A stretch of DNA of 64,000 nt, taken from NCBI GenBank assembly GCA_016617785.1, contig JADILM010000003.1, positions 992,001 through 1,056,000 on the forward strand, in the 5' to 3' direction. Below are positions 50,701 to 62,600 of the stretch, in pieces (within the stretch, counting starts at the first letter, position 1; every line of letters begins with the position of its first letter). Source of the DNA: Sporobolomyces roseus (Eukaryota > Basidiomycota > Microbotryomycetes > Sporidiobolales > Sporidiobolaceae). The translations under genes were made by a program, and so were the position numbers. The notes under the pieces were generated by a model. That model was given only the letters and a program-made list of their open reading frames with translations. It did not search any database and was not told the origin of the DNA.

Positions 50701-53585
50701 TGTGAAGTTCTCCGACACCGTCGACTGCTCCGTGATGATGACCCTCAAGTGCGTCGAGACAGACTTGCAGACTTGAACCCATAAGCAGCTGAACAACGAA
50801 ACGATGTGACATAGTCAGGACAAGGCGAAAGAGCGATGGAGGAAAGAGTGAAACGCACTTGAGCATCTTCGAGCTTGACGTAGAACTTGTCATACATGAG
50901 ACTCTCTAATCGCTGATAATCTTCTTCTCCGTACTCTTGCCTCTCCTTCGCTTTCACCGTATCGACGGAACTCTGATCGGCAAGATCACTCTCCACGGAG
51001 ATATGTCCAGCGTCAAGAACGATGTGTTGGCAATCCTTTTGAGTGACGTCTTCAGGGATGATGATGATAGGCTAAAGATAAATAGTGGAATCAGTCTTGA
51101 GGGCTTGATACAATTTGAAAAAGGTTATACTCACAGCGTTCAGATCGAGGTGTACATCAACAGTCTTGTGCTGGGCGAGAGCGAACTCGAGACCAGCTCT
51201 CGTCTCCTTCCTGATACCTTCGAGAGTTTCACTCGCAACGTCCATGAGCGCTCCGACCGATTCGAGCTGACTCTCTGGCGGTTTGAAGAATGCTACGATC
51301 GCTTCGACGTATCCTCGATGATAGACGATCTCGGTGTGGCGAAGTCGAACGGCGAGAGCGTTGTCGGCGCGTTTGTCGAGAGGTTGGTGTTCGAATTTGA
51401 GCGAGAAGAAAGGTTGACTATCGGCTGACCATCCCGCAATCAAATCTTGACTGTCTCTCTTTCCGTCCTCCTCTACCTTATCCTCATCCTCCTCGTTGTC
51501 GACATCGTACTGACCCATATCCTCATCAGCTTCCCTTTCCTCCGGCGGTGGTAACATCTTGTTCCTTTTCTTCTTCTCCTTCTCGATCTGAGCCTCCGTC
51601 AATTCCTTGACCCGAACAATCTGAGAATGTAACGATCCTTCGCACGTTCCATCAAAGACCCTCAGTCCACCCAAACCTAGAGTCGCCTCGATAGTTTCTA
51701 CTCGTTTCCCCAAATCGAATCGGAAGTCGTCGAAGTTGAGAGCGATGAGGTCCCTTGAAGAGCCGTGAGGATCGGTGCGAAGAGTGAAAGAACCAGTTTC
51801 GAGTTTGATTCGAGCTCGATACATGAGGGTATCTTTCGGGTAGTCGATAGCGCTCGTGACGGCATCCTTCTCGTCCCAATCAATCGCTTTGTACAGCTCT
51901 TTCCGTTGTTCTTCGTTGAGCGCAGTCGAGTTCTCCTCCGTCTCGTGTTGTTCCGTAGGATGAGAACCTGTCGCCCAACCGACCCAAGATCCCGCCCAAC
52001 TCGATACTTTCGCCGTTGTCGTCTTCGCCTTGACTTCGACTGGATGTTCGGCTCGTTCTTTTCGTAGTTCTGAGCGTGCGATCGATCGGTAGAAACGAAG
52101 ATCTTTGTATCCGAGTTTGCGTTCGAGAGTTGCGAGTCGTTTCGTGTCCTATTGAACGCACAAAGATCGTCAGCATTCCGCTACGAAAGCGGTCTTGTGA
52201 GGTTGAAGACGTACCTCGGGACTCAGCGGTCCTCTCATCTTTGCCTTGAACAACTCGACATGAGCTTTTCGATCATCCCTCCTCTCCTCAAAGTACGCCC
52301 AACTCCAGACCTTGTGCTTGTCGTGAACCTCTTGCTTGATGGCAGTGATTGCGAACTTCCACAATGCTCGGTTTCGGTTTCGATCGATCTCTTCTTGCGG
52401 AGGTTGATAGATTCGATACTCGCGTTGTCGAGTGTAGAAGTGGAACAAATCGACCATGCTGAGCGCATCTCGGTATTGATCTGCATCGAGGACGAATCCG
52501 AGTTCGTTGAAGAGGAGTTCAGTGTCGAGTTTGGCGATTTGAGAGTTTGCTCGTTTGTTGACGATGAATCGACCAGTTCCAGAGACGGGTTTGAGGATGA
52601 ACTGATGTTTTGGAGTGTGGTTCTTGCGAGAGATAAGATCGGTGAACTTGGTAATGGCTTCGTCGATAGAGTAACCGGCGAGTGAGGAAGAATCGGTGTC
52701 GAAGTAGACGGCGAGAGAGTCGAGGGAAGCGAGTTTGTGAATGGCACCGGTAGAGTCGGTAATGAAAGCGGGTTGCCATTCCGAATCGGTAGAGATCATG
52801 GAGAAGTTGGAAAGGGTGACTCCGACTGAGAAAGGGTGACCGGGAACTGAGATCTTGTCTTCGTAACGAATGTGAAGGTTTTTGATCTGTCACACAGACT
52901 TTTGTCAGTGGCAGGCTCAACATGGTAAAGAGGTATGTCTACACACCTCGAGTTGCAAGTTACTCGTAACTTTGCTCGTCAAACTCTCGATGAAACTCTG
53001 GTTCTTCTGCTCCTCTTCCGCACTCATCGTTGGACCAGATTGTTGTCCTAGTAACTCGGCGTTCTCCAGCTTCTCCAACTTTGCAGCCTGAGCTCTCGCA
53101 GCGTCTTCTTCCGATGTAGAGTTGGCGGAGTCTCGAGGAGCGGCGAGTAGGTAGACATCGTCGATTCGAACTCGAACAGGTTGAGATGAAAGAGCGTGCC
53201 TATAGATTGTGCCTTTATGTCAGCAACAGCCTGGCTTTGTATTCTGTATGAACTCACCAAGCGATCTTGATCGTGAGTTCTCCCAAGTATCCCTCGATAA
53301 CATCAATCGGTAAATTCAGTTTGTCGAGAGCGTCCTTTTTCAATCGTAGATTCCTCAACTTGATATCTCCTGACCATACTCCAAAATTGAGTTGACTCGT
53401 ATTGAGATTGTCGACCTATTAATCCATTTGAGCGAAAGAGAGAAGGGAAAGTGAAAGAGTTGGATTTGATCGAGTGGGGAGAGAATGAAGGAAGATCAGC
53501 TTGGACCGTCAATCGGAGAGTTGCGATTGCTTACATAGGTACCGAGATACTTGTTCAGTAACCCGGCAGCGACTGATTCCAGCAT
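41744..53585 (-). CDS. VPS13: vacuolar protein sorting-associated protein 13 (lipid-transfer protein)
   Basis: This is Vps13, a very long rod-shaped protein with a hydrophobic groove that moves phospholipids between organelles at contact sites. The N-terminal chorein motif is clear: MLESVAAGLLNKYLGTY + VDNLNTSQLNFGVWSGDIKL + LRLKKDALDKLNLPIDVIEGYLGEL at 53585-53260. A very long exon series follows, with beta-rich extended Vps13 repeats and acidic low-complexity inserts near 50300 and 51500. The VAB/SHR-BD region is around 45000-46500 (HRIRYPRISLRLHAPLEVQN-like strands and PYILINKTGLDFGLKTK). The ATG2-type C-terminal region lies near 43300-42600 (SNPVGLFTNVSSGVADFF, GIARGAGSLAKKTVFGLSDS). The C-terminus reads FFQHIERIVQAQ and meets a TAA at 41744-41746. 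If the following gtaagt is used as a donor, it would instead continue for a few residues in a small exon. Many short introns; the total is probably over 3000 residues. Confidence 0.95.
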
Positions 53586-54077
53586 GTTGACTTGAAGATC
53601 AAAAGCGATCTACGTCAACTCTGTTTATTCCTGCTTCCCTTTGTGGATTCGTTCGATGTAGATTGTCGATAGATTTCTCTTTGGCGTGGTATAGCTTGTA
53701 CAGTATCGAACCGTAGTGAAGTGGAGAAGGGAAGAACAAGTCGTCTCTCGACTTGACGTCCGTTGTTGAATTTCCTTCCCATTTTCGCTCATTTTTTTAA
53801 AGCCACCAAAGAGAACTATCTCGTTACCATGCTCTTGACTTGACTGGTCGCGAGACTTACGGAAGTAACCCAATTTTCTTCCGGCTACTCTCGTCGGCGG
53901 ATTTGTTTCTCCTCTTCTCCCTTCACTCTAAACCGCGAACTCTCCAGCTCTCCTCCTATCGATAGTCTTTAACGTCTAGCTCACTGTCACTCAGCCGCAA
54001 CCGACGCACTCTTAACTCCTCGAACCGTTTCCGTTCAAAGCCGCTCCGCTCTCTCTCAACCTCTATCTCTGTTAACA
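53586..54077. other. divergent promoter between VPS13 and the Mpv17-family gene
   Basis: This non-coding stretch lies between two divergent genes. Short open frames here have no recognisable motifs. The part before 54078 is rich in CT and carries repeated TCTC runs. Confidence 0.5.
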
Positions 54078-55161
54078 ATGGCAGCCGTTACTGTAGTCAC
54101 GCCCAGCAAGCAAATCAACCCTATCCTCGCATGTGAGTACTCCTTTCCGAGCAAAACGAGCGCCAGCTGATCCTTTCCTTCGTTTCTCCCCACCTTTCCC
54201 TTTTCTCTCCCTCTCCCCTTCTCCTTTTCCCTCCTTGACCGCACTCTCGGCTCCGACATCTTAAATACATAGCCTACCTTCAACACCTGGCGACCCGACC
54301 CGTCCTCACCAAGAGTATCACTTCGGGAACGCTCTCCCTCCTCTCTGAACTCGTCGCTGGACATGTCGCCGGTTCACCTCCCGCTCCTCTGTCCGCAAAG
54401 GAACGTACTGGTATCCCTCCCGTCGACTTCCTGAAGCGAAACCACAAAGCCCTCAAGCTCGCAGCTTACGGTATGTCTGTGATTTTTTTTCGTTTTTGCG
54501 TTCGTTCGAAAACTGACGAATGATTGTGTTGACAGGTTTCTTCATCTCTGCCCCTCTGGGTCATGCCATGCTTTCGATCTTACAGAAGGTGTTCGCTGGA
54601 AAGACCTCGGCTCGTAGCAAACTCGCCATGATCATTTCTTCCAACCTCTTCATTTCTCCTATTCAGCAATCCGTCTACAGTGAGTGCAATCGTCTATTTC
54701 AAGTCGATGTCGCTATACATATACTGACGAACATCGATCGAGCGCGCTAGTCGCTGCTATGGCTTTCATTAACGGAGCTACGAGTCCTGAAGCTATCATC
54801 AAAGCGCTTCAAATGAGTTTCTGGCCAGTCATGAGGGTACGTTCAACCTTCCGTCTATATACTCTCTCTCGCTCTCTTGTTAGTGAGATCAGTAACAGGC
54901 CGGACTGCCATCCAGTCACGCGTTTAAGAGATTAGTAACTAACGATGATTCTGATTGACAGCTCACCTGGGTCATTTCGACTCTCTCAATGGCGACTGCT
55001 CAGAAGTGCCTTGCTCCAGAACTCTGGGTCCCCTTCTTCGCTTCCGTCGGAGCAAGTGTCGGATGCTTCATCAACGTTCAAGCGAAGAAGAAGGCTCTCG
55101 TCGCTCGCGCAAAGGCTCAAGCCGCTAGAGATGCTGAACTCTCTGACAAGCGGGAGAAGTA
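54078..55161 (+). CDS. Mpv17/PMP22-family membrane protein
   Basis: This is a four-helix membrane protein of the Mpv17/PMP22 family, found in peroxisomal or inner mitochondrial membranes. Exons join as MAAVTVVTPSKQINPILA + SYLQHLATRPVLTKSITSG..., then FLKRNHKALKLAAYG + FFISAPLGHAMLSILQKVF..., SNLFISPIQQSVY + AAMAFINGA, and WPVMR + LTWVISTLSM. The family hallmarks are visible: YLQHLATRPVLTKSITSG, GPLGHxW-like APLGHAMLS, and the WPVM...TWVI...QKCLAPELWVPFFA C-terminal block, where the usual NF(I/V)PxxxRV is replaced by a divergent version. It ends AKAQAARDAELSDKREK. The basic tail could aid targeting. Four short introns. Confidence 0.87.
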
Positions 55162-56633
55162 AGCGAAGGAGGGTACCGAACGGGTTGAGCAGAAGGTCCC
55201 CCAACCTTTCGCAATTCAATTTTACGATTCTCGTTTCCAGCTTTTACGGTATATCTCTTGTTTGCTAGCTGTTCAGTAGTTGTAACTTCGTCAGTTGTCA
55301 AACATCGCTTCGAGAGGATGGAAGCGTGAGGAAACGACGAAACGAATATTTCGTATTTTCGAAAGATTTTCGGTGCTAGTCGAGCGATCGTCCACTCTAG
55401 TGTACTTTCTACAATGAACTCGTGGGCACACTCTGTTGCGGTATGCGATGAAACGAGCAACGAAAAAAGTCTCGAGTGGAATTGCACTTACTCGACCTCC
55501 AAAAAGTCCGTGAAAATCCGACTATCTCCTCATCTACTGGTCGACGCCGAGAATTGGAAATCACTCTTCGCACAAATTGCAAGAACGAGGAACGGGTTTC
55601 TGGGCTACTTTACTCGCGACGAATTTTCGAAACGAAACTTAACTCTTTTGACCTATTCCAGTCTTGCGATTCTCACGGGACTCTCTTCGTGTCTCCCGTT
55701 CTGTCGATTCCAGTCTACGATGATTCGTCGACCGCGAACCTTGTCCGAGTTGACGAAGAAGCGAAAGGACCGCTCGGGTAGGTAGGCGGGTAGGCGAGCT
55801 GTCCGTAGTGCACGATAAGCGAGCGAAGTGGCTAGCGGAATGAGATCTCTCGTTGTCGAGAGAAATTGAGAAATCCGAAGTGCGAGGAAAGAGATTGAAG
55901 AATCAAAGCTCCAACTTCGCACTCGATTCCTCAAAGTCGCTAGCCAACTTCGCCTGTGATCTTCTTCGTCTTCTGTCCCGCCCACCGTCCCCTTGCTTCA
56001 CCAAACCGAGCCTGCAGATGGGTTAGAATTCGGAAATAGTTGTTCGAGTTCTCCCTGCTACGACTGCAGGCTCGCAGAGACAAGGAGATCGATCGTAGAC
56101 TGCATCGTCTCTCACTCTCTCACCTGCAACATTCTGGCAGCTTGACCGAGACCGCCAAACGAGAGCGCGTGCCGACCGAAACGAGCGAAGAAGCTTATAA
56201 AAAGGAGCATTCGAACATTATCCTTCCTTTCTTCTCCTTTAAGACTTCGCCGGCCCTCGTAGATGACTAGTGATCCCACTGAAATGATCGCATCTAGCTT
56301 AGCAGCGCATCGAATAGCAAAACAAAATTTCTCCTTGGAGCGACGAGCACGAACCTCCGACCCTTCAGTCTAAAGTTCAATCCTTCCTTCACTCTGCACA
56401 AGCGAACAACTCACCAACTACCATCTCTTTTCAACTTTCCCCCTAAACAGTAATCTCCCGTACGCAAGTTTTATACAGCCCACTTCCAAATCTCATCCCT
56501 TCCTCGACACCTCCTTCCCTGCACACTCCTTTCTTTCCTCTCTCTCAGCTCTCTCACTCTCTCGACTCTCCCAATCTCGCCATCAGTATACTACCAAGCT
56601 ACTCCCCACATCACCGCCCTTAACTACTGAGGG
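55162..56633. other. 1.5-kb region between the Mpv17-family gene and the giant gene
   Basis: No confident gene. A TATA-like element lies at about 56196-56204. A small open frame at 56263-56373 (36 codons from an ATG) sits between that and the next start codon, and could be an upstream ORF. The segment near 55780-55800 has a short GGTAGGCGGGTAGGC direct repeat. This region is unusually long for this window, in line with a large regulatory or leader region for the downstream gene. Confidence 0.45.
56196..56204 (+). promoter_or_regulatory. TATA-box-like element
   Basis: The sequence TATAAAAAG lies about 430 bp upstream of the giant gene's ATG. It fits a TATA box for a transcript with a long leader (and possibly the 36-codon upstream ORF). 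No transcript data support it. Confidence 0.3.
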
Positions 56634-59600
56634 ATGGGTACACCACCAGTCTGGAGTTATCTCTTTAGAAAGGGAGGCAGAGGGCAATGGGATGCGCCAG
56701 CGAAGAAGGCTGAAGAGAAGGACAGAGCAGCGCAGAACGCAAAGAACCCTGCAAGCGATGTACGACCTGATTCAGAGTCTCGAAAACGATGGAGAGAGGA
56801 ATGGATTGAGGAAAGGAGGAAACCTGAAGAGGAATGGATTAGGATCTTCGACACGCAGAAGCAGCTCGTAGAATGGATCAAGTCCGACTTGGCAGCGAAC
56901 AAAGTCGGCAAGTGTGAGTGAACCATCTTTTCTTACCATCTTTCGGGGTCACTCGCTGATTTACCTTTCCCTCTTTTCTTAGCGTTCAAACTCGCCATCG
57001 ATCTCGGACAGCTGTACATCCGGATAGAGAAAACCAAGAAGGATCTGAAGAAACAAGTCGCTCAACCTAACGGAATCACAGTCGAGGAAGCGATCAAACG
57101 TTTCGTTGCTGAACGAGAACGGGCCCTCTGTCATCTCATCGACTCTCGCTTGAAGGACCTCCCTGACGACACGATCATCGCCGCTGGATTCGACCATCCA
57201 GATGTTCGTGAGCTCCTGAAGTACCAAACCGAATGGAACCGACTGGAACAAGCCGTCAAAGCGGAGGAGGAGACCAGATCAATTCGTGAATCGATCAGGA
57301 GATATCAAGAGAACGTCAACTACCGCAACGAGAAGTCTTACGACAGACCTTCAAAGGTATCACAGAGACCGAAGAAGTCGGAAGTCGAATCGGAAGAGAG
57401 TTCTCCCATGGAAGGTGTTGAACAAGGTGAAGGAGCTCAAATAGTCGATACGGAGGATGTACCACCGGTCGTTGGAGGAATCGAAGCTGGCGCAGCAGAA
57501 GGAGAAGGTGCAGGAAACGAGGAAGGACGAGGAGAAGTACAGGGTCAATTTCCAAAATCGAATGATGACGAGCGTGAGTCTCATCACTTTCTCGTCTTTT
57601 CACCTGCTCTCAAGGGAGCTGACTCTCTCTCTACATGTTTCTCAGCCTTGAAGATCCCGTTCCCTCCATGGCAACCTATCACTCAAGAGTACATTGTAAG
57701 TTTCTCTCTGCTTCTCACCCGCGCACATCCTACAACAACCCTGACTCGCATTCGAATCTCCGATAGGACAACCTCTCCTCTCCTAGCCTTCGAGAACAAG
57801 CGCAAACTCTCCGCTCCAAGATTTATCAGCTCTTTGCGACTACCGAAGCCGAATACTTCCTCTCCGATTTCCTCGCCGGCAAATTGCTTCCCACCGATCC
57901 TCGAATCGCAACTTTCCTCTCCCCGTCTTCTCCCGATGATCCCGCTTCATCGACATCTGCTCATCTCGCTTCTCCCTCCGACACTGTCAACATCATCGAT
58001 TCGCAAGATAGCGATCTCATCCCTTCGAGCGATCCCAAAGTGGTCGACTACCTCATCTCGACCTACATCTCGAACGGTGTTGTCGTATACCGAGGTGTTG
58101 CCGTCGCTAGAATGTGGAAAGCGATGGGTTGGAGCAATCGGTGGGACGTCGCAACTCTCTGCGCATTCGTCACCAACGACTTTACCAACGGAGGTATTCC
58201 TGGCACCGGATTCATCAAACTTGACGGCAACATCGAGAAGTTCAAGAAGCTGCGACAATTCGCTAGAAACGCCAAGGAATGGTGCGAAGGAGTCGAGTAC
58301 TTCAAGTCGACATCGGATCCCGTTCCTCAGTTCACAGTCGGCGCAGTCGTCTTCAAATCGCTTCGACAAATGGAGGAGAAGTACGAGACTATCATCGCCC
58401 CGTTCTACGAGAACAAGAAAGAAACTCTGGTTCGCCTCCCTCATCAGACATTGGTCGATTCTCTTCGTATTCAAGTCGGAGGAGAAGTAACTGGCAACAG
58501 CATGAGCAAATCGAAGGTTCGACAGGAGGTCGTCAAGGAAGTTCGTGCCGAAATGGAGCAAAGGAAATCACGATCTCTGGGGAAACGGAAAGTGGTTACG
58601 GAACATGTCGAGGACGACGAAATGCCCTCTCTCGAAACCGTTAGTTCCGCTATCGAATCAGCTTCCTCTTCGACTACTCTCCAACCTCGAAACCATCTCC
58701 TCTCTTTCCCCCTCGACGATCGTCCTCCCTCCGCTCTCCCCTTCAACAAGCCCTCAAAGCCCTCTTACGGACCTCATTATCGCACTGCCAACGGTCCTGA
58801 TGGCCGTGAACTCCTGCCTCGCCTTCAACAAGAGAACCGACGGATCAAGGAGCGTTTGGGAATCGAACCGGATTCGACTTCGCCTTCACCGACTGAAGAC
58901 GACGATCCTGTCCAAGATTCGGCTGGAGAAGGCTCTGTCTCTTCCGAACTGGATTCGGGTGATCTTTCCGCCAGACCTAGCGACGTCGAGGAGGACGAAA
59001 CGGAGGAGGAGGAGGAAACGGAGGAGCACGAGTCGAAACGACGTCGACTCGACAAAGGGAAAGGGAAAGCGGTGGATGTTGAAAGAGAACAAGATGATAG
59101 CGAATCAGACGATGATGAATCAGGAACGGTCGAAGAGAAAGAGGAGCGGAGGAAGACAAAGAGGTTCCCCGATGTCGGTAAAAAAGCTACCCATGTCGTA
59201 CCTTCTTCTCCAAGTACTTTCCGAAACCACCGACTGAAAGGTACGTCACTATTCTATCCTCTGCACGCTTGATTCTCGCTGATTCGTTCCGTTCTTGTTC
59301 GCAGGCGTCAAGAATGTCCACGTTCTTCTTTGGCAATTCTTCAGTTGGATCCGTCAAGTTACTTCTGGAGAGATGCCTATCAAAGTCGAGCTCCTGGTGT
59401 ATACGTTGGCTACCTACTTCCGCTTCTATTCCGATCGATTGCTCAAACTCGTCGCTGGAGGAACGACATTCACGAAGTGGTCCACCCCGATCATTCAACG
59501 TCGAGGCGAATATGAGCAACTTCGGGAACGAGCCAAGACCGATCCGGAAGATCAGCCGTTCCTCGTTCCTGTCGATGCAGACGACTATGAATGGCTTCTG

Positions 59601-62600
59601 CAACGACTTCGACCAAAGGTGAAACTGGAGGGTGAGAAATTGAGAGAGTTGGAGAGATTCGTAGAGGCGCATGAGCTTGACAAGTTGGATATAGAATGGA
59701 TCAAGAGCAAGATCGACGCAAACAAGGATGTAAGCAGCTTCTCTCTCTCGCTATTGCGAACTATCCCTCATCATTTTTTTGGTTTGAGCAGATCGATATC
59801 TTCTGCTATCTTACCGTCATCCAACACCACAGACTAGGTCTACCCTGTCCGACGATCATAGAGTCCGAATTCGACAGTCGCAATTTAGTGAACTTCGCTA
59901 CATCGATTCGCAACTCGACACGCTCAGATGCTCTCACACTCGACTACATCCTCACTAAGCTCATCACTCATTCTCCTCTCAACTTCCTTGATCACGACGA
60001 AACGACCACTCGCTTCGGAGTTTCCGCGGTTGTCATTCGTCGAACCCACTCCCTTCTCCTTCCCGATGGAGAATTCGTCCTCTCCCTTCTCCCTCGCTCT
60101 ACATCGATCAATCGAGTACTACGGGAATCGATCTCTTCGGCTCATATCGGCAGTATCCCTTACACCGGCGACCCGCTTACCGACCAAATCTCATCCCTAC
60201 AATCGAAACTCCTTCCTCTCCTCGTCCACCTCGCAATGACCACCACCACACCGTCGAACCGAGATCCCCTCACTGCAACAGGTGCTGCCACTGCTGCTCA
60301 AGCAGTACTCGATTTCCTCATTGCGATCTTCCAATGGCTCGTTCTCGATTCGCGATTCTGGGTCAAGCATTTCAAGGTCGATGTCAAGACTCTAGAGGAC
60401 TGGATCGTCAAGGCGGGAGGAACAAAGCGAACGGTCATTCAGGGAGGTAGAAAGAAGAGGAGAGAGAAACAGAAAGCGAAGAAATGGTCGTCGAAACTGA
60501 ACGGAGATGAGGAGGAGGAGGAGTCCGAATCAAATCTTGCTCTGCGACAACTCCAAACTCTCACTGCTTGTTTCTCAGTTCTTCGTCAGCGTTCATTCGT
60601 GAGTACTGTCGTTTCTTCTGCGTGTGCGGGGACGAGCTGATCGTTTTCTCTCTTTCGACGGATAGCGTTTTTCGCCTCGAACGATGTTCGTAAACTCGGT
60701 TTCCGCCTACCTCCTCAGCACAAAAGAGTACGGTTTGGTCACAAGGCTTCAAACCACGATGATCACGAACAACGTCGCCGCAAAGAGGGAGAACGAGCGA
60801 GACGACTTCAAGGAATGTACCCCTTTCGTTCTACCAACTCCTCGTTCGAACCCTACCTCCCGACACTGCGACCCTCGTCGAATCGCTCGCCAGAGTCTGA
60901 TCAGGTACAGCGACACAGATTGGACAGTAAAACGACAGCTCGCTCAACCCGAAAAAGTCTTCATTCGCAACCAAGACGAGTGGAACGGTCTCGAACTCCG
61001 GCACGATCCCTCGCTTGGTCCCTTCGTCGTCCGATCAGAACCAGAGAAAGACGTTCCCGCCATGGAGGAGGTCGTTGCGGGAGTGCGAAGCTTCTTCAAC
61101 CAAATCGGCATTACGAACAACAAAGACGCAAGACATGGTGCAGTGTTCATCATGGACGCACTCTTCAAGACTCACTTCGGTCATCGGATCGCCAACGGAG
61201 ACATTGGTGTCTCACCTTCCCATTATCACATCGGGGTGAACGACCCCCGTTACTTCTCTAGAACTGCGCTTGCGAAGATGAAACGTGAGTTCTCTCATCT
61301 TCTTCACTTCCTCCCGTCTCTCTTCAATACTGATGTTGTCTTCTCTTGCTTATCTCAGCTGAGACGCGTCAAGCATCGTGTGAGGAACTTGTCACGAAAC
61401 TCATGACGAAGAATCCAAAACTCCTTCCTGTCTTCAAGAAAATGGAGAAAAAGCTCAACAACCTTGAGCAAGTTCGACACAAGACTCGGGAACGCTCAGA
61501 GGAGGAAAAGGATACGATCCGTTCGCACCGTCATCAACTCCTTTCACCTTTTCGAGATGGTGGAAAGCGAGAGAAGGAGGATTGGAATGATGAACTTGCT
61601 CGTTGGAAGGCGAACCCTCAGGATCTCCCCAAGCCAAAAAGGAGTCGTGCACCCAGGTTCCATTCGTCGAAACTCGAAATGGAGGAGACTAAGCACGTCG
61701 CCAAATTCGTTCCTCGTTTCGGTTTCGTCAACGGAGAATTCATTGTGAATCGATCACCTACCGCGATACCACCTTCTCAGCCTACACCTCAACCTCTCGA
61801 ACGGAGACCTCTCCACCTCTACATGGGAGGAGTGCCCGAAGGAGCGAAGGAGTTCGATCGACCGGCTCGAGCAGACAAAGTCGTTTCCGAATTCTTCGAG
61901 GAGATCGAGTCACCTGCCGATCCCGCCAACGTCACTCCTTCTGTCGGTATCTTCGAAGATGGAGGAGAGCACGTCGCGGTCGCTCGAACGGTCCTCGATT
62001 TCACTGGAGATAAATCGACTCGGCACTATCACCATCAAAGCCGGTACAAGGTCATACAAGCTGAGAATAACCGAGTAGCGAAGGTTCTCGAGAAGTTGGA
62101 GCCGGATCGACGACTTCAGGAAGGTGAGCCGTTCTGTTTCGCGAATAACCACCTACGATTTCAGCTTACTGACTCCTCTTCGATCCACAGCTCAAGAGAC
62201 GTACAACAAGAAGCAACGAGCTCTCGTCGGTCCAGCTCTCGTTCCTCCTCCCTCAGAATCCAAAAACTTCTTGGTTCAGCAGCGAGTCTTCGCCCCTCCC
62301 GTCGCTCCTCCGCTTCCGCCTCCCCCTCAACTTCCTCTCGCTCCCCCAAACCTCGCTCTTCCCCCGATTACTCTTCCTCCTCTCGATCTTCTCCCACCGC
62401 TCCCACCACCGATCCTCCCGCAAGTGTTCCCCTCTCAATTAGTTCGCCTCAATCCTAGACTTCAGCACGGAATGAATGTCAAGCAGGGACAACTCGGTCA
62501 GTTACGCTCTGTCAACGTTCAGGAACATAATCATAGAATCATGCAGAAGGAAGCAAGCGCCGAGATCCACGCAATATTCCCAAATCCGAACATGGCGAAG

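Noticed and set aside
61346..62458. 370-codon open frame spanning exon 8 and reading on past it.
   Set aside because: Its second half translates to Ser/Arg-rich sequence. The spliced path into exon 9 keeps a sensible protein, so the continuation is intron read-through.
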